Below, piece after piece: positions 26,222 through 42,214 of a stretch of DNA of 64,000 nucleotides. The stretch lies in NCBI RefSeq assembly GCF_019880205.1, contig NZ_CP082292.1, forward strand, positions 3,720,001 to 3,784,000, written 5' to 3'. Made by a program: the position numbers and the translations under genes. Source of the stretch: Pantoea alfalfae. Lineage in GTDB: Bacteria > Pseudomonadota > Gammaproteobacteria > Enterobacterales > Enterobacteriaceae. Each line of letters opens with the position of its first letter. Within the stretch, counting starts at the first letter, position 1. The notes beneath the pieces are model-generated. The model did not search any database. It saw only the letters and a list, made by a program, of their open reading frames with translations, and was not told the origin of the DNA.

Positions 26222-27944
26222 TAGCCTCTGACGCGTAGCAGACGCTGAAACGCTGCGTCTGCCGCCAGGCGATGACCTCTTCAACATGGCCATGAGCGAG
26301 GCGCTGCTGCTGCGCGCGCCACCAGCGGGCGTCGAATATCTCCGGATGCAGTTGTAGCAGTAAGGCGCCAGTCGCGGCTTCACTGCATAACGCATAGCGG
26401 AAGGTTTCCGGGAAGACATCATCCGGTCCGACGCTGTACCACGGCTCAGCGCTAAGTTCATCTTCCTCATAGCGCGCCGCGGGCACCTCGCGGAAATTCA
26501 GCGCCTGCATCGGGCGGATCTCATCGTAATCGTAGAAAATCACCCGGCCATGACGGGTTATGCCGAAGTTTTTAAACAGCATGTCGCCAGGAAATATGTT
26601 GGCGGCTGCCAGCTGCTTAATCGCGTGGCCATACTCTTCAATGGCGTGTCGTCGCTCAGCGTCGCTGGCCTGCGCCAGGTAGAGGTTAAGCGGCTGCATA
26701 CGACGCTCCAGCCACAGGTGACGAATGATCAGGCGATCACCTTCGATATGCAGCTTTTCTGCCACGCAGGCGTGGAGTTCCGTCAGCAGCGCCGGTGAGA
26801 TACGCGACAGTGGCAGCACAAACTGCTCGAACGCCTGCGTATCCGCCATCCGACCCACGCGATCGTGCTCTTTGACCTGCTGATAACAGGCGCGGACCTG
26901 CGCTTCCGTCACCTCTTTTTGCGGCGCGAATTGATCCTTTATCACCTTGAACACCCAGTCAAAGCCCGGCAGCGTGAAGACCAGCATCACCATGCCCCGC
27001 ACGCCAGGCGCGATCTCAAAGGCCGTCTCACTCTCTGCCAGCGCCTGAAGATATTCGCGATAGCTTTCGGTTTTACCGTGCTTCTGGCAGCCAATCGCCA
27101 TATAGCGTTCCGCCAGCGTTTTGCCGGGCAGAATCGGTTGCAGCCAGGCCACCAGCGCCGCAGGCACCGGGGCATACACCATGAAATAGGCACGGGCAAA
27201 ACCAAAGACAATGCTGGCGTCATTCACATCGGTCAGGCAGGTGTCGATCCACAGCTCGCCACTTTCAGTGCGCTGTATCGGCAGCAGACAGGGAAAAATG
27301 CCCTCCGGCAGATGCAGGCGCGCCACCAGCCAGGCGGTTTTGTTGCGATAGAAGAGTTCACTGTTGACCTCCAGCCAGCCCTGATCCAGCCGGGGGAAAT
27401 ACGACTGCAGGTGGCGGACAATCCAGCCGACATCGCGCGCGCGGTGCTGCCACGGCAGCGTCAGCGGTAAATCTCCCAGCACCTGATCCACTAATGCCCG
27501 CCAGCCCCGCTCCGGCTGATAATGGCGCGACAACGGCCTCAAAGGTGTGATTGGTGCGGTCTGGGACTGAGAGCTGAAGATAAATAGCCGATCCGGTTGC
27601 AGGTCAGTATGTCCATGCAACCGGCAGTAAACCGAGTTAAAGAAGCTTTCAGCGATCTCATGCCGTGGATAGCCAGGCAGCAGGCTTTGATAGTGATCCT
27701 TGACCCGCAGCCAGAAAATCTCATCCCAGCTGGCCGCGCCATTCAGCACCCGCAGCTGATCGGCCACCAGGCTGACGTGATGATCATAGAGATGAATGCG
27801 GGCCTTCATGGCATGCTGCACTGCCTGCCAATCCGCCTGCTCGAACCGCTGCTGCGCCCCGGCCGTAATATCCAGAAAGCGGCCATACTGCGCATCAAAA
27901 CCCTGCAGGATAGTGTGGGCGATCAGAGATTCGCGTGGCGGCAT
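26196..27944 (-). CDS. aceK: isocitrate dehydrogenase kinase/phosphatase
   Basis: AceK reversibly phosphorylates isocitrate dehydrogenase to direct isocitrate into the glyoxylate shunt. The 582-residue protein (E. coli 578) is complete, with the kinase ATP-loop region ([26 protein letters not shown] in segments, near residues 315-340) and the catalytic region [28 protein letters not shown] (about 455-482). It is the last gene of aceBAK. A 62-bp gap with a GC hairpin separates it from aceA, which may help keep its expression lower. The end overlaps iclR by 26 bp. Confidence 0.97.
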   Translation of the reverse strand: MPPRESLIAHTILQGFDAQYGRFLDITAGAQQRFEQADWQAVQHAMKARIHLYDHHVSLVADQLRVLNGAASWDEIFWLRVKDHYQSLLPGYPRHEIAESFFNSVYCRLHGHTDLQPDRLFIFSSQSQTAPITPLRPLSRHYQPERGWRALVDQVLGDLPLTLPWQHRARDVGWIVRHLQSYFPRLDQGWLEVNSELFYRNKTAWLVARLHLPEGIFPCLLPIQRTESGELWIDTCLTDVNDASIVFGFARAYFMVYAPVPAALVAWLQPILPGKTLAERYMAIGCQKHGKTESYREYLQALAESETAFEIAPGVRGMVMLVFTLPGFDWVFKVIKDQFAPQKEVTEAQVRACYQQVKEHDRVGRMADTQAFEQFVLPLSRISPALLTELHACVAEKLHIEGDRLIIRHLWLERRMQPLNLYLAQASDAERRHAIEEYGHAIKQLAAANIFPGDMLFKNFGITRHGRVIFYDYDEIRPMQALNFREVPAARYEEDELSAEPWYSVGPDDVFPETFRYALCSEAATGALLLQLHPEIFDARWWRAQQQRLAHGHVEEVIAWRQTQRFSVCYASEAINGRCTPA

Positions 27945-27963
27945 AGTCAGCTCCGGTCAATGA

Positions 27964-27984
27964 CCGCCCACGTGGTGCGGGCGG
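27964..27984 (-). other. stem-loop in the aceA-aceK spacer
   Basis: CCGCCC and GGGCGG pair around a short loop in the 62-bp spacer. In E. coli a structured aceA-aceK spacer accompanies the much lower expression of aceK; the same role is inferred here. Confidence 0.4.
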
Positions 27985-28006
27985 GGAATCCGTCATAGAA
28001 GAAGCG

Positions 28007-29308
28007 TCAGAACTGATGCTCTTCGGTCGAACCGGTAAGCGCGGTGACTGAAGACTTACCGCCCTGAATGATGTTGGTCACCTGATCGAAATAACCGGTG
28101 CCCACTTCCTGCTGATGTGACGAGAAGCTGTAACCGCGATCGCGGGCAGCGAACTCAGGCTGCTGCACTTTTTCCACGTAGTGACGCATGCCTTCGCCCT
28201 GGGCGTAGGCATGCGCCAGATCGAACATGTTGAACCACATGCTGTGGATGCCCGCCAGCGTGATGAACTGGAAACGATAGCCCATGTCGCTGAGCGCCTG
28301 CTGGAACTTCGCGATGGTGCGATCATCGAGGTTCTTCTTCCAGTTGAACGACGGTGAGCAGTTGTAAGCCAGCAGTTTGCCCGGGAAGCGCGCATGAATG
28401 GCGTCGGCAAAGCGCTGTGCCATCGCCAGATCCGGCGTCGAGGTTTCGCACCACAGGATGTCAGCATAAGGTGCATAGGCCAGCCCGCGGCTGATCGCCT
28501 GTTCAATGCCAGCGTGGGTGCGGAAAAAGCCTTCTGCCGTCCGGTCACCAGGGATAAAGGGACGATCGTATTCATCGCAGTCTGAGGTAATCAGGTCAGC
28601 GGCGTCGGCGTCAGTGCGGGCCAGCAGCACGGTGGGTACGCCCATTACATCCGCAGCCAGCCGTGCCGCCACCAGTTTCTGAATCGCTTCCTGAGTCGGT
28701 ACCAGCACTTTACCGCCCATGTGACCGCATTTTTTTACCGCCGCCAGCTGATCTTCGAAGTGGACCGCAGCCGCGCCCGCCTGAATCATCGCCTTCATCA
28801 GCTCATACGCATTGAGTACGCCGCCAAAACCGGCTTCCGCATCGGCAACAATCGGCAGGAAGAAATCGGTGTACCGGCTGTCATCCTTTTCGATGCCACT
28901 GGACCACTGAATCTGATCGGCACGCTGAAAGGTCTGATTAATGCGGGTCACCACTTCCGGCACCGAGTTCACCGGATAGAGAGACTGATCGGGATACATC
29001 TGCCCTGCCACGTTGGCATCCGCAGCCACCTGCCAGCCAGAAAGGTAAATTGCTTCAATGCCCGCTTTGGCCTGCTGCAGTGCCTGCCCGCCGCTGAGCG
29101 CACCCAGACTGTTGATGTACCCTTTCTTCGCCTCCCCGTTCAGCAGCGCCCATAATTTTTCCGCACCGCGCTCTGCCAGCGTACAGGCGGGAAGAACAGA
29201 ACCGCGCAGATTGACAACCTCTGCTGCGCTGTAAGGGCGGGTAATGCCCTGCCAGCGTGCGGTCTGCCAGAGTTGTTCCAGTTGATCTATCTGTTGAGTA
29301 CGTGTCAT
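28007..29308 (-). CDS. aceA: isocitrate lyase
   Basis: AceA cleaves isocitrate to glyoxylate and succinate in the glyoxylate shunt. The 433-residue protein (E. coli 434) carries the catalytic signature [18 protein letters not shown] near residues 193-210, with the active-site Cys. FHEDQ-type metal-site residues are in [15 protein letters not shown]. It lies 17 bp after aceB on the same strand and 62 bp before aceK, so it is the middle gene of aceBAK. Confidence 0.98.
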   Translation of the reverse strand: MTRTQQIDQLEQLWQTARWQGITRPYSAAEVVNLRGSVLPACTLAERGAEKLWALLNGEAKKGYINSLGALSGGQALQQAKAGIEAIYLSGWQVAADANVAGQMYPDQSLYPVNSVPEVVTRINQTFQRADQIQWSSGIEKDDSRYTDFFLPIVADAEAGFGGVLNAYELMKAMIQAGAAAVHFEDQLAAVKKCGHMGGKVLVPTQEAIQKLVAARLAADVMGVPTVLLARTDADAADLITSDCDEYDRPFIPGDRTAEGFFRTHAGIEQAISRGLAYAPYADILWCETSTPDLAMAQRFADAIHARFPGKLLAYNCSPSFNWKKNLDDRTIAKFQQALSDMGYRFQFITLAGIHSMWFNMFDLAHAYAQGEGMRHYVEKVQQPEFAARDRGYSFSSHQQEVGTGYFDQVTNIIQGGKSSVTALTGSTEEHQF

Positions 29309-29325
29309 GGCAATAGCTCCTCTGT

Positions 29326-30924
<1,599 letters not shown>

Positions 30925-31000
30925 GCTGGCTTTCTCCTGTATTCAAAGGATCGAATGCAGCGGATCCACACGGTGTTCGTTTTGTGAGCGACAGGATCAG

Positions 31001-31028
31001 AGCATAATCATTTATTTTTATAAATCAA
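31001..31028 (-). promoter_or_regulatory. aceBAK promoter
   Basis: On the minus strand TTGATT (31023-31028) and TATGCT (31001-31006) are separated by 16 bp, about 80-100 bp upstream of aceB. The IclR-like operator covers the -35. Confidence 0.55.
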
Positions 31029-31056
31029 AAGCTATTTCCATTTTTAAATAAAAATC
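31022..31056 (-). promoter_or_regulatory. IclR operator of aceBAK
   Basis: The minus strand reads AAAAATGGAAATAGCTTTTG within an AT-rich tract, closely resembling the E. coli aceB operator core ATGGAAATTG-TTTTTG as I recall it. It contains the TGGAAAT half-site of the IclR consensus and overlaps the -35. Confidence 0.55.
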
Positions 31057-31187
31057 AACTTATCCTTGTGTTTTATCTGCAATAAAATTTTCATCCATTA
31101 AAGGAATCGCTTTCATTTAACGTTATGAAGGCGAAAAAAAACCGTGTTGCCATCGGCTAACACGGTTCCGTTGATCTTCAGACGGGA

Positions 31188-32117
31188 CTATTCCAGCGTT
31201 GGGTTCATGTGACGCAGATCGAACGGCGTGATCTGGTAAACGTAGTAGTTAAGCCAGTTCGAGAACAGCAGATTGCCGTGACTGCGCCAGGTGGCGCGGG
31301 GTGGCAATACCGGATTATCCTGCGGGAAATAGTTATAAGGGACTTCCGGATTCACCCCCGCTTCATAATCGCGATGATACTCACCAGACAATGTCAGGGC
31401 ATCATATTCCGGGTGACCGGTAACAAACACCAGACGTTTGTCTTTACTCGCCATCAGATAGGCACCGGTTTGTTCCGATTCAGCAAACAGCTCAAGATCG
31501 GTGTAATCCGTTATCAAATGAGTGGGAAAATCAGCATAGCGTGAGTGCGGTGCGAGGAAATTATCATCAAAACCGCGGGTCAGTAACGCATGGGGATGCA
31601 GTATCTGATGCTCATAGACGCCAGACAGTTTGTTATGCCGGGTTTGCTTGGGAATGCCATACAGAATGTTAAGCGCGGCCTGAACCGCCCAACAGACAAA
31701 CAGGGTTGAGGTGACGTGCTCATTTGCCCAGTGCAGAACGCGCTGAATCTGTGGCCAGTAAGCGACATCATTAAAATCAACCAGCCCGAGTGGTGCACCT
31801 GTCACGATTAAGCCATCGTAGTTATCGTGCTGGATATCTTCAAAATTGCAGTAGAAGTTGTTGAGGTGTTCAGTGGGCGTATTGCGTGACTCGCGGCTGT
31901 CGATGCGCAGCAGCTGAATATCGATCTGTAAGGGCGAGTTGGAAAGCAGACGCAGAAACTGATTCTCCGTTTCGATCTTTTTCGGCATCAGATTCAGTAT
32001 GAGCACTTTAAGCGGGCGGATCTCCTGAACACTGGCGCGCGACGATGTCATCACAAAGACATTTTCGTCACGCAAAAAATTCACTGCCGGTAATTCGTCG
32101 GGAACCCTGATTGGCAT
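31188..32117 (-). CDS. metA: homoserine O-succinyltransferase
   Basis: MetA acylates homoserine in the first committed step of methionine synthesis. The 309-residue protein (E. coli 309) starts [14 protein letters not shown] at 32117; an in-frame start 24 bp upstream is not supported by homology. Catalytic features are visible: [11 protein letters not shown] with the nucleophilic Cys142 (numbered as in E. coli) and TGHPEYD with the catalytic His and Glu. MetJ-type boxes and a TATAAT lie upstream. It stands beside aceBAK and the rRNA operon as in E. coli. Confidence 0.97.
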   Translation of the reverse strand: MPIRVPDELPAVNFLRDENVFVMTSSRASVQEIRPLKVLILNLMPKKIETENQFLRLLSNSPLQIDIQLLRIDSRESRNTPTEHLNNFYCNFEDIQHDNYDGLIVTGAPLGLVDFNDVAYWPQIQRVLHWANEHVTSTLFVCWAVQAALNILYGIPKQTRHNKLSGVYEHQILHPHALLTRGFDDNFLAPHSRYADFPTHLITDYTDLELFAESEQTGAYLMASKDKRLVFVTGHPEYDALTLSGEYHRDYEAGVNPEVPYNYFPQDNPVLPPRATWRSHGNLLFSNWLNYYVYQITPFDLRHMNPTLE

Positions 32118-32143
32118 AACCTGCTCACCTCTCGCAACCATAT

Positions 32144-32159
32144 AAACGTTTAGACATCT
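32144..32159. promoter_or_regulatory. tandem MetJ boxes upstream of metA
   Basis: Two adjacent 8-bp boxes, AAACGTTT (6 of 8) and AGACATCT (7 of 8), match the met box AGACGTCT. They lie between the metA promoter and start codon, where the MetJ-S-adenosylmethionine repressor would block transcription. Confidence 0.65.
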
Positions 32160-32170
32160 GGATGCCCAAC

Positions 32171-32191
32171 ATTATAGTGATCAGCAGAGAT
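32171..32191 (-). promoter_or_regulatory. candidate metA promoter -10 region
   Basis: The minus strand has a perfect TATAAT (32171-32176). TCGACA lies 15 bp upstream, a short but possible spacing. The MetJ boxes lie just downstream of the expected start point. Confidence 0.4.
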
Positions 32192-32251
32192 TGTCGAGGT
32201 TTGATGCAGAAAATGAAAATGTTTCAGCTTAACGTGGCAAACAACAGACGT

Positions 32252-32280
32252 AAAAAAGCCCCGCACTGCGTGCGGGGCTT
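32252..32280 (-). terminator. rRNA operon terminator
   Basis: Read on the minus strand, AAGCCCCGCA pairs with TGCGGGGCTT and is followed by a T run. It lies 14 bp beyond the 5S 3' end. Confidence 0.92.
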
Positions 32281-32293
32281 CTTCACTTATATA

Positions 32294-32413
32294 ATGCCTG
32301 GCAGTTCCCTACTCTCGCATGGGGAGGCCCCACACTACCATCGGCGCTACGGCGTTTCACTTCTGAGTTCGGCATGGGGTCAGGTGGGACCACCGCGCTA
32401 AAGCCGCCAGGCA
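32294..32413 (-). rRNA. rrf: 5S ribosomal RNA
   Basis: A 120-nt gene nearly identical to E. coli 5S rRNA, starting TGCCTGGCGGC and ending CTGCCAGGCAT, with the terminal stem intact. It is the last RNA of the operon. Confidence 0.97.
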
Positions 32414-32438
32414 AATTCTTTGTGCTCTGTCCTGTGTC

Positions 32439-32538
32439 TTTTGTGCTGATGCTGCGTTGGCCGCCCTCGCGCTACTCCGTCACATACTTCAGTATGCTCC
32501 TTCGTATCGGTCGGTTGCCGCCTTGCCTCAGCGCAAAA
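32439..32538. repeat. 100-nt imperfect inverted repeat in the 23S-5S spacer
   Basis: Left arm TTTTGTGCTGATGCTGCG and the complement of the right arm TTTTGCGCTGAGG start alike, and the two arms pair imperfectly over about 45 nt around the centre CATAC-TTCA-GTATG. The 23S-5S spacer is 209 nt, about twice the E. coli length, and the extra length is largely this element. Confidence 0.6.
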
Positions 32539-32622
32539 TCCTTCGGACTTCAGCCCGCAGGACACAACTGTATCCGGTTAACAAGCTGAAAATCTGTCTC
32601 TCAAAAACGCCTCTGGCGTTGT

Positions 32623-35530
<2,908 letters not shown>

Positions 35531-35660
35531 TCACAACCCACAGGCGTTTTGCAACGCTGCAGACTGCAAGCATTTGAGAGACTCGAACGTGCCGCGTTTT
35601 TCATTCTTGTTACGGAGAATGAAAGCGACACGTCGTTTCAATTTTCAGCTTGTTCCGGAT

Positions 35661-35672
35661 TGTTAAAGAGCA
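35661..35672 (-). promoter_or_regulatory. boxA antitermination site before 23S
   Basis: TGCTCTTTAACA on the minus strand is the rrn boxA bound by NusB-S10. It lies between tRNA-Glu and 23S. Confidence 0.85.
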
Positions 35673-35760
35673 AATATCTCAAACGCGACCCGGCTGCTTA
35701 CGCAGCCAGAACGGCTTTGAGATACTGTATGGAGACATCTTTCACCTGTCACCAAGCAGG

Positions 35761-35835
35761 TGGCGTCCCCTAGGGGATTCGAACCCCTGTTGCCGCCGTG
35801 AAAGGGCGGAGTCCTAACCGCTAGACGAAGGGGAC
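35761..35835 (-). tRNA. gltT: tRNA-Glu (anticodon UUC)
   Basis: A 75-nt tRNA in the 16S-23S spacer: acceptor GTCCCCT/AGGGGAC, anticodon loop CTTTCAC with UUC, T-loop GGTTCGAATCC and encoded CCA. It closely matches E. coli tRNA-Glu. It is the only tRNA in this spacer, as in the E. coli rrnE operon, where the gene is gltV. The symbol number is arbitrary. Confidence 0.96.
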
Positions 35836-35924
35836 ACGATAGTGTCACGACTTCGCAGCCGTCCTGCTCATTACTTTTTTATCAGACAATCTGTGTGGAC
35901 ACTGCGCCGGAAGGTATCTTCAGG

Positions 35925-37466
<1,542 letters not shown>

Positions 37467-37620
37467 AAGTTTGATTTGCTGCAACAAGTGCAGCGATGCT
37501 CATCTGTAAAACGTCATAATGAATTTCATTATGTGTTCACTCGTGAGGCTTTGATATTTTTGTGCGTCCAAAGACGCTGATATCAATCCTGCGAGTGCCC
37601 ACACAGATTGTCTGATAAAT

Positions 37621-37632
37621 TGTTAAAGAGCA
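37621..37632 (-). promoter_or_regulatory. boxA antitermination site in the 16S leader
   Basis: TGCTCTTTAACA on the minus strand lies between promoter P2 and 16S, matching the rrn leader boxA. Confidence 0.88.
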
Positions 37633-37671
37633 GTGCGAACAGTGCGTTAGCGTCCTGTCGCGAGGTGGCGT

Positions 37672-37699
37672 ATATTACGCTTTCCTCCTGCAGAGTCAA
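37672..37699 (-). promoter_or_regulatory. rRNA promoter P2
   Basis: On the minus strand TTGACT, a 16-bp spacer and TAATAT are followed by a GC-rich ACGCC discriminator, like E. coli rrn P2 promoters. Confidence 0.85.
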
Positions 37700-37789
37700 C
37701 CTCTTTCTCAGAAGTTTTTCTCCGGCGGCGCAGTCTCCTGTGCCTTCAACCCGTTTCCCGTTTCCGGTGTGCCGTGTTGATGGATGCGC

Positions 37790-37817
37790 ATTATAGGGAG
37801 TTGCCGGAGAGTCGCAA
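37790..37817 (-). promoter_or_regulatory. rRNA promoter P1
   Basis: On the minus strand TTGCGA, a 16-bp spacer and TATAAT are followed by GCGC, the discriminator typical of stringently controlled rrn P1 promoters. An AT-rich UP-element-like tract lies upstream. Confidence 0.88.
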
Positions 37818-37893
37818 CCCATAAATTGCATAAAAAAGAGCGTTCGCTGCATTCCACAGCAAAAGCCGCTGTTATACGCAGTTACGCACAATG

Positions 37894-37902
37894 TTATCCA
37901 CA
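37894..37902 (+). promoter_or_regulatory. consensus DnaA box
   Basis: TTATCCACA is a perfect DnaA box. It lies between the divergent rrn P1 and purH promoter regions, about 30 bp before the PurR site. Confidence 0.5.
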
Positions 37903-37934
37903 CAGAGCAGGCTGAATGAATTTAGGCGAGCATC

Positions 37935-37950
37935 ACGCAAACGTTTTCGC
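37935..37950. promoter_or_regulatory. PurR operator of purHD
   Basis: ACGCAAACGTTTTCGC matches the PUR box consensus (ACGCAAACGTTTTCNT) except at the last base. A -10-like TACAAT directly follows (37951-37956), so PurR would cover the purH promoter. Confidence 0.88.
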
Positions 37951-38097
37951 TACAATGCCGGGCAATATTCCGGACACCCCTTTTCGGGGCGTTACCTGAG
38001 GTTTTTGATTTTTTCTTCTTATATAGAAGAGAAAACCGCTGTAAAGCCTGACGTAACGCTCTTATATACGCGAAACAAAGCCAAGGGATAAACCACC

Positions 38098-39687
38098 ATG
38101 CAACAACCTCGTCCTGTACGCCGCGCATTGCTCAGTGTCTCTGACAAAGCCGGTATCCTCGAATTTGCTCAGTCGCTCTCAAGTCGCGGTGTCGAACTGC
38201 TCTCCACAGGTGGAACCGCTCGCCTTCTGGCGGATGCGGGTCTGGCTGTTACTGAAGTCTCTGACTACACCGGTTTCCCGGAAATGATGGATGGACGCGT
38301 CAAAACCCTGCATCCGAAAGTGCATGGCGGCATTCTGGGTCGTCGCGGCCAGGATGATGCCATCATGGCGCAGCACGACATCAGCCCAATCGACATGGTG
38401 GTCGTTAACCTCTATCCCTTTGCACAGACGGTCGCCCGTGAAGGATGTTCACTGGAAGAGGCGGTGGAAAACATCGACATCGGTGGCCCGACCATGGTGC
38501 GCTCTGCTGCCAAGAACCATAAAGATGTCGCCATTGTGGTCAGCAGCGGTGACTACGACGCCATCATTGCTGAAATGGATGCGCATGAGAACGCGCTGAC
38601 GCTTGAGACCCGTTTCGATCTGGCCATCAAAGCCTTCGAACATACCGCCGCCTATGACAGCATGATCGCTAACTACTTCGGTACCCTGGTGCCGGCCTAT
38701 CACGGTGAACGCAATCAGCCCGCTGGCCGTTTCCCGCGTACCCTGAATCTGAACTTCATTAAGAAGCAGGATATGCGTTACGGCGAGAACAGCCATCAGG
38801 ATGCTGCCTTCTATATAGAAGAGAACATTACTGAAGCGTCAGTAGCGACCGCGCAGCAGGTTCAGGGCAAAGCGCTCTCCTATAACAATATTGCTGACAC
38901 GGATGCGGCACTGGAATGCGTTAAAGAGTTCAGTGAACCCGCCTGCGTCATTGTTAAGCATGCTAACCCCTGTGGTGTCGCGACCGGTGACAATCTGCTG
39001 GCAGCCTATGAGCGTGCTTACCAGACCGACCCGACCTCCGCGTTCGGCGGCATCATTGCCTTTAACCGCGAGCTGGATGAAGCGACGGCACAGGCGATTA
39101 TCAGCCGCCAGTTTGTTGAGGTGATCATCGCGCCTGCCGTTTCCGAAGCCGCGCTAAAAATTACCGCTGCGAAACAGAATGTTCGTGTCCTGATCTGCGG
39201 CCAGTGGCAAAACCGCACTGCCGCGCTGGATTTTAAACGCGTCAATGGCGGCCTGCTGGTCCAGGATCGTGATCTCGGCATGGTGGACGCCAGCCAGCTG
39301 CGTGTAGTCAGCAAGCGCCAGCCAACAGAACAGGAGCTGCGTGATGCGCTGTTCTGCTGGAAAGTCGCGAAGTTCGTTAAGTCCAATGCCATTGTGTATG
39401 CACGCGACAACATGACTATCGGCATTGGCGCGGGTCAGATGAGCCGCGTCTACTCCGCTAAAATTGCGGGTATTAAAGCAGCCGATGAAGGTCTGGAAGT
39501 GAAAGGCTCAGCCATGGCGTCAGATGCCTTCTTCCCGTTCCGCGATGGTATTGATGCCGCCGCCGCGGCAGGCGTGAGCTGCGTTATCCAGCCAGGTGGC
39601 TCCATCCGCGATGAAGAAGTGATTGCGGCAGCCGATGAGCATGACATTGCGATGATCTTCACCGACATGCGCCACTTCCGCCATTAA
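38098..39687 (+). CDS. purH: bifunctional AICAR formyltransferase / IMP cyclohydrolase
   Basis: PurH performs the last two steps of de novo IMP synthesis. The 529-residue protein has the same length as in E. coli and is nearly identical in the core. The IMP cyclohydrolase part comes first (to about 200, with [15 protein letters not shown]). The transformylase part follows, with KHANPCGVA (catalytic Lys-His) and [12 protein letters not shown]. The leader carries a PurR box and a CCCC-TTTT-GGGG hairpin at 37976-37989. purD follows by 19 bp, forming the purHD operon divergent from the rRNA operon. Confidence 0.98.
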   Translation: MQQPRPVRRALLSVSDKAGILEFAQSLSSRGVELLSTGGTARLLADAGLAVTEVSDYTGFPEMMDGRVKTLHPKVHGGILGRRGQDDAIMAQHDISPIDMVVVNLYPFAQTVAREGCSLEEAVENIDIGGPTMVRSAAKNHKDVAIVVSSGDYDAIIAEMDAHENALTLETRFDLAIKAFEHTAAYDSMIANYFGTLVPAYHGERNQPAGRFPRTLNLNFIKKQDMRYGENSHQDAAFYIEENITEASVATAQQVQGKALSYNNIADTDAALECVKEFSEPACVIVKHANPCGVATGDNLLAAYERAYQTDPTSAFGGIIAFNRELDEATAQAIISRQFVEVIIAPAVSEAALKITAAKQNVRVLICGQWQNRTAALDFKRVNGGLLVQDRDLGMVDASQLRVVSKRQPTEQELRDALFCWKVAKFVKSNAIVYARDNMTIGIGAGQMSRVYSAKIAGIKAADEGLEVKGSAMASDAFFPFRDGIDAAAAAGVSCVIQPGGSIRDEEVIAAADEHDIAMIFTDMRHFRH

Positions 39688-39706
39688 TCGTTCTGGAGAG
39701 TAACAG

Positions 39707-40987
39707 ATGAAAATTTTAGTAATCGGCAATGGCGGACGTGAACATGCTCTGGCCTGGAAAGCGGCCCAGTCGCCACTGGCGGAAACCGTATTTGTCGCGC
39801 CAGGTAATGCGGGCACCGCATTAGAGCCTGCGCTGCAGAACGTCGCGATCAGTGCGACAGATGTCCCTGCCCTGCTTGAATTTGCCCAGCGTGAAAAGAT
39901 CGATCTGACGATTGTCGGGCCGGAAGCGCCGCTGGTGATTGGCGTCGTGGATGCCTTCCGTAAGGCAGGGCTGGCTATCTTTGGTCCGACGCAGGCCGCG
40001 GCACAGCTGGAAGGCTCTAAAGCCTTCACCAAAGATTTTCTGGCACGTCACCAGATCCCCAGCGCGGCGTATCAGAACTTTACCGACGTTGAGCCTGCTC
40101 TCGCATATTTGCGTGAGAAAGGTGCGCCCATCGTTATTAAAGCCGACGGCCTGGCCGCAGGTAAAGGCGTGATTGTCGCAATGACGCTGCAGGAAGCTGA
40201 GGATGCGGTTCAGGATATGCTGGCCGGTAACGCGTTTGGCGATGCCGGACACCGCATTGTGATTGAAGAGTTTCTGGATGGCGAAGAAGCCAGCTTCATC
40301 GTGATGGTAGACGGCGAGCATGTACTGCCGATGGCCACCAGCCAGGATCACAAACGCGTCGGCGATGGCGACACTGGTCCGAACACCGGTGGTATGGGGG
40401 CCTACTCACCGGCTCCGGTTGTCACCGATGAGATCCACCAGCGCGTGATGGATCAGGTTATCTGGCCAACCGTGCGTGGCATGGCCGCAGAAGGCAACGT
40501 CTACACCGGTTTCCTCTATGCCGGTCTGATGATCGACCACACCGGGCAGCCGAAAGTAATCGAATTTAACTGCCGCTTCGGCGATCCGGAAACGCAGCCG
40601 ATCATGCTGCGCCTTCAGTCGGATCTGGTCGATCTTTGCCTGGCTGCCTGTGACGGTAAGCTGGATCAGAAAAAGTCACAATGGGATCCCCGTCCTGCGC
40701 TGGGTGTGGTACTGGCGGCAGGCGGTTATCCGGGTAATTACGCTCAGGGCGATCAGATTCATGGGCTGCCACTGGAAGAGGTTGCCGACGGCAAGGTATT
40801 CCACGCCGGAACACGTCTGGAAGAGGATCGGGTACTGACGAACGGTGGCCGTGTGCTGTGCGTCACTGCGCTGGGTGACGATGTCGCTGCGGCACAAAAG
40901 CGGGCTTACGAGCTGACAAAGCCAATTTCATGGCAGGGCAGTTTCTGTCGCCGCGATATCGGCTACCGCGCTATTAACCGCAAATAA
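39707..40987 (+). CDS. purD: phosphoribosylamine-glycine ligase
   Basis: PurD joins glycine to phosphoribosylamine using ATP to make GAR, the second step of purine synthesis. The 426-residue protein (E. coli 429) is an ATP-grasp enzyme. Visible motifs are VIGNGGREHALAWK at the N-terminus, KADGLAAGKGV near residue 145, TGGMGAYSPAP near 227 and FNCRFGDPETQ near 287. It lies 19 bp after purH, and a strong terminator follows. Confidence 0.97.
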   Translation: MKILVIGNGGREHALAWKAAQSPLAETVFVAPGNAGTALEPALQNVAISATDVPALLEFAQREKIDLTIVGPEAPLVIGVVDAFRKAGLAIFGPTQAAAQLEGSKAFTKDFLARHQIPSAAYQNFTDVEPALAYLREKGAPIVIKADGLAAGKGVIVAMTLQEAEDAVQDMLAGNAFGDAGHRIVIEEFLDGEEASFIVMVDGEHVLPMATSQDHKRVGDGDTGPNTGGMGAYSPAPVVTDEIHQRVMDQVIWPTVRGMAAEGNVYTGFLYAGLMIDHTGQPKVIEFNCRFGDPETQPIMLRLQSDLVDLCLAACDGKLDQKKSQWDPRPALGVVLAAGGYPGNYAQGDQIHGLPLEEVADGKVFHAGTRLEEDRVLTNGGRVLCVTALGDDVAAAQKRAYELTKPISWQGSFCRRDIGYRAINRK

Positions 40988-40992
40988 GCGAA

Positions 40993-41015
40993 GGGGGCAC
41001 CTGGTGCCCCCTTTT
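40993..41015 (+). terminator. terminator of purHD
   Basis: GGGGGCACCTGGTGCCCCC forms a compact GC hairpin followed by TTTT, 5 bp after the purD stop. Confidence 0.88.
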
Positions 41016-41019
41016 CACT

Positions 41020-41682
41020 TCACATATCGTCTTCTGTCGGCTGCTGTGAGCAGTCATCCTTCTGACTGACCCGCAACAACTGAATTCCTTCAGGTGCTTC
41101 AAGCCATGACACCATCAGCGGTGCCGATGCGCTACGCTGCTGCTGTGTCAGCATCTGCACCTCGTCAGCATCAAAAGCGGGTCTGACCTGCTGGCCTTCA
41201 CAATTCTCCAGCACATTGTTTCCCAGCCAGTGTCCCTGTTTCAGGAACACCTGACCGCTTAACAGCGCATCGCTGAGGTTACGCATGCGCTCGGCATCAA
41301 ACTTATAGAGTTCAACCGCATCCGGGCTGACCGCTTCACGCCGGCCTGCAAGCTGGCGCTGCATAAAGTTGAGACCACCCGCCTGGTCGAAGCGCAGGGT
41401 TACATCGTCAGGTTGTTTGCCCTTCACCTGGCGCTGAATGCTGATCAATGACTCTTCCAGCCAGACATAGTCAGTCACTTCACCTTCACCGCCACTGAAC
41501 GGCGTATAGAGGGTGCGGATATGAACTGACTGATGGTCGCTATTTTTGCGCCAGATACGAACAACACCACGATCGGCAAGATAGCCACTGGCAGAAAAGG
41601 GAGGTATATCCGGAGTCGAGCTGCAGCCGAAAAGAAACAGAGAGAGAAACAGAACAGATAAACGCGGTAACAGCGGAATCAT
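41020..41682 (-). CDS. yjaH: DUF1481 family lipoprotein YjaH
   Basis: A 220-residue predicted lipoprotein of unknown function, the counterpart of E. coli YjaH beside hupA. The signal sequence is hydrophobic and ends in the lipobox LFGC with Cys at about residue 20, followed by Ser-Ser, which favours outer-membrane targeting. The mature region is DUF1481-type. It follows hupA on the same strand, but a terminator between them suggests mainly separate transcription. It is convergent with purD. Confidence 0.88.
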   Translation of the reverse strand: MIPLLPRLSVLFLSLFLFGCSSTPDIPPFSASGYLADRGVVRIWRKNSDHQSVHIRTLYTPFSGGEGEVTDYVWLEESLISIQRQVKGKQPDDVTLRFDQAGGLNFMQRQLAGRREAVSPDAVELYKFDAERMRNLSDALLSGQVFLKQGHWLGNNVLENCEGQQVRPAFDADEVQMLTQQQRSASAPLMVSWLEAPEGIQLLRVSQKDDCSQQPTEDDM

Positions 41683-41702
41683 GATGGCTGGCCTCTTAAA
41701 AA

Positions 41703-41723
41703 CAAAAGGGGCGAAACGCCCCC
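41703..41723 (-). terminator. terminator of hupA
   Basis: On the minus strand GGGGCGTTTCGCCCC forms a hairpin followed by TTTT. It lies 31 bp after the hupA stop and just before yjaH. Confidence 0.8.
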
Positions 41724-41753
41724 TGTTTTAAAGCTTAACCGCAGTGCGACGTC

Positions 41754-42026
41754 TTACTTAACGGCGTCTTTCAGCGCTTTACCAGACACGAATGCCGGTA
41801 CGTTTGCTGCAGCGATTTTAATCTCTTTGCCAGTCTGCGGGTTACGACCGGTACGCTCAGCGCGGTGGTTCACTTTAAAAGTACCAAAACCAACCAGTTG
41901 TACAGCATCACCATCTTTCAGAGACTCAGTGATCGCAGCCAGAGTCGATTCCAGCGCTGCCTTTGCCTGGGTTTTAGACAGGTCAGCTTTTTCTGCGATC
42001 ACATCAATCAGTTGAGTCTTGTTCAT
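41754..42026 (-). CDS. hupA: DNA-binding protein HU-alpha
   Basis: HU is the abundant nucleoid protein that bends DNA as a dimer of alpha and beta subunits. The 90-residue protein has the E. coli length and near-identity to HupA, including the signature [20 protein letters not shown] near residues 46-65, whose arm carries the DNA-intercalating proline. The alpha assignment rests on sequence resemblance and on the purHD/yjaH/yjaG context. Confidence 0.97.
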   Translation of the reverse strand: MNKTQLIDVIAEKADLSKTQAKAALESTLAAITESLKDGDAVQLVGFGTFKVNHRAERTGRNPQTGKEIKIAAANVPAFVSGKALKDAVK

Positions 42027-42214
42027 AAGTTATCCTTAAAGTGTATTTATCGCTTGCTAAGCAACGAGTGCGAGGGAAAAGCCATATTCTGGCACTCTTC
42101 TGCCTGCACGCACCGATAGCCACAATTTTCAGCCCCCCAAATGTAGACCAGACAGGGGGCCAATGTGAAGCCTTCAGGCGCGCTAATTCGGGCCTGAAGT
42201 CACGTTTTATCGCC

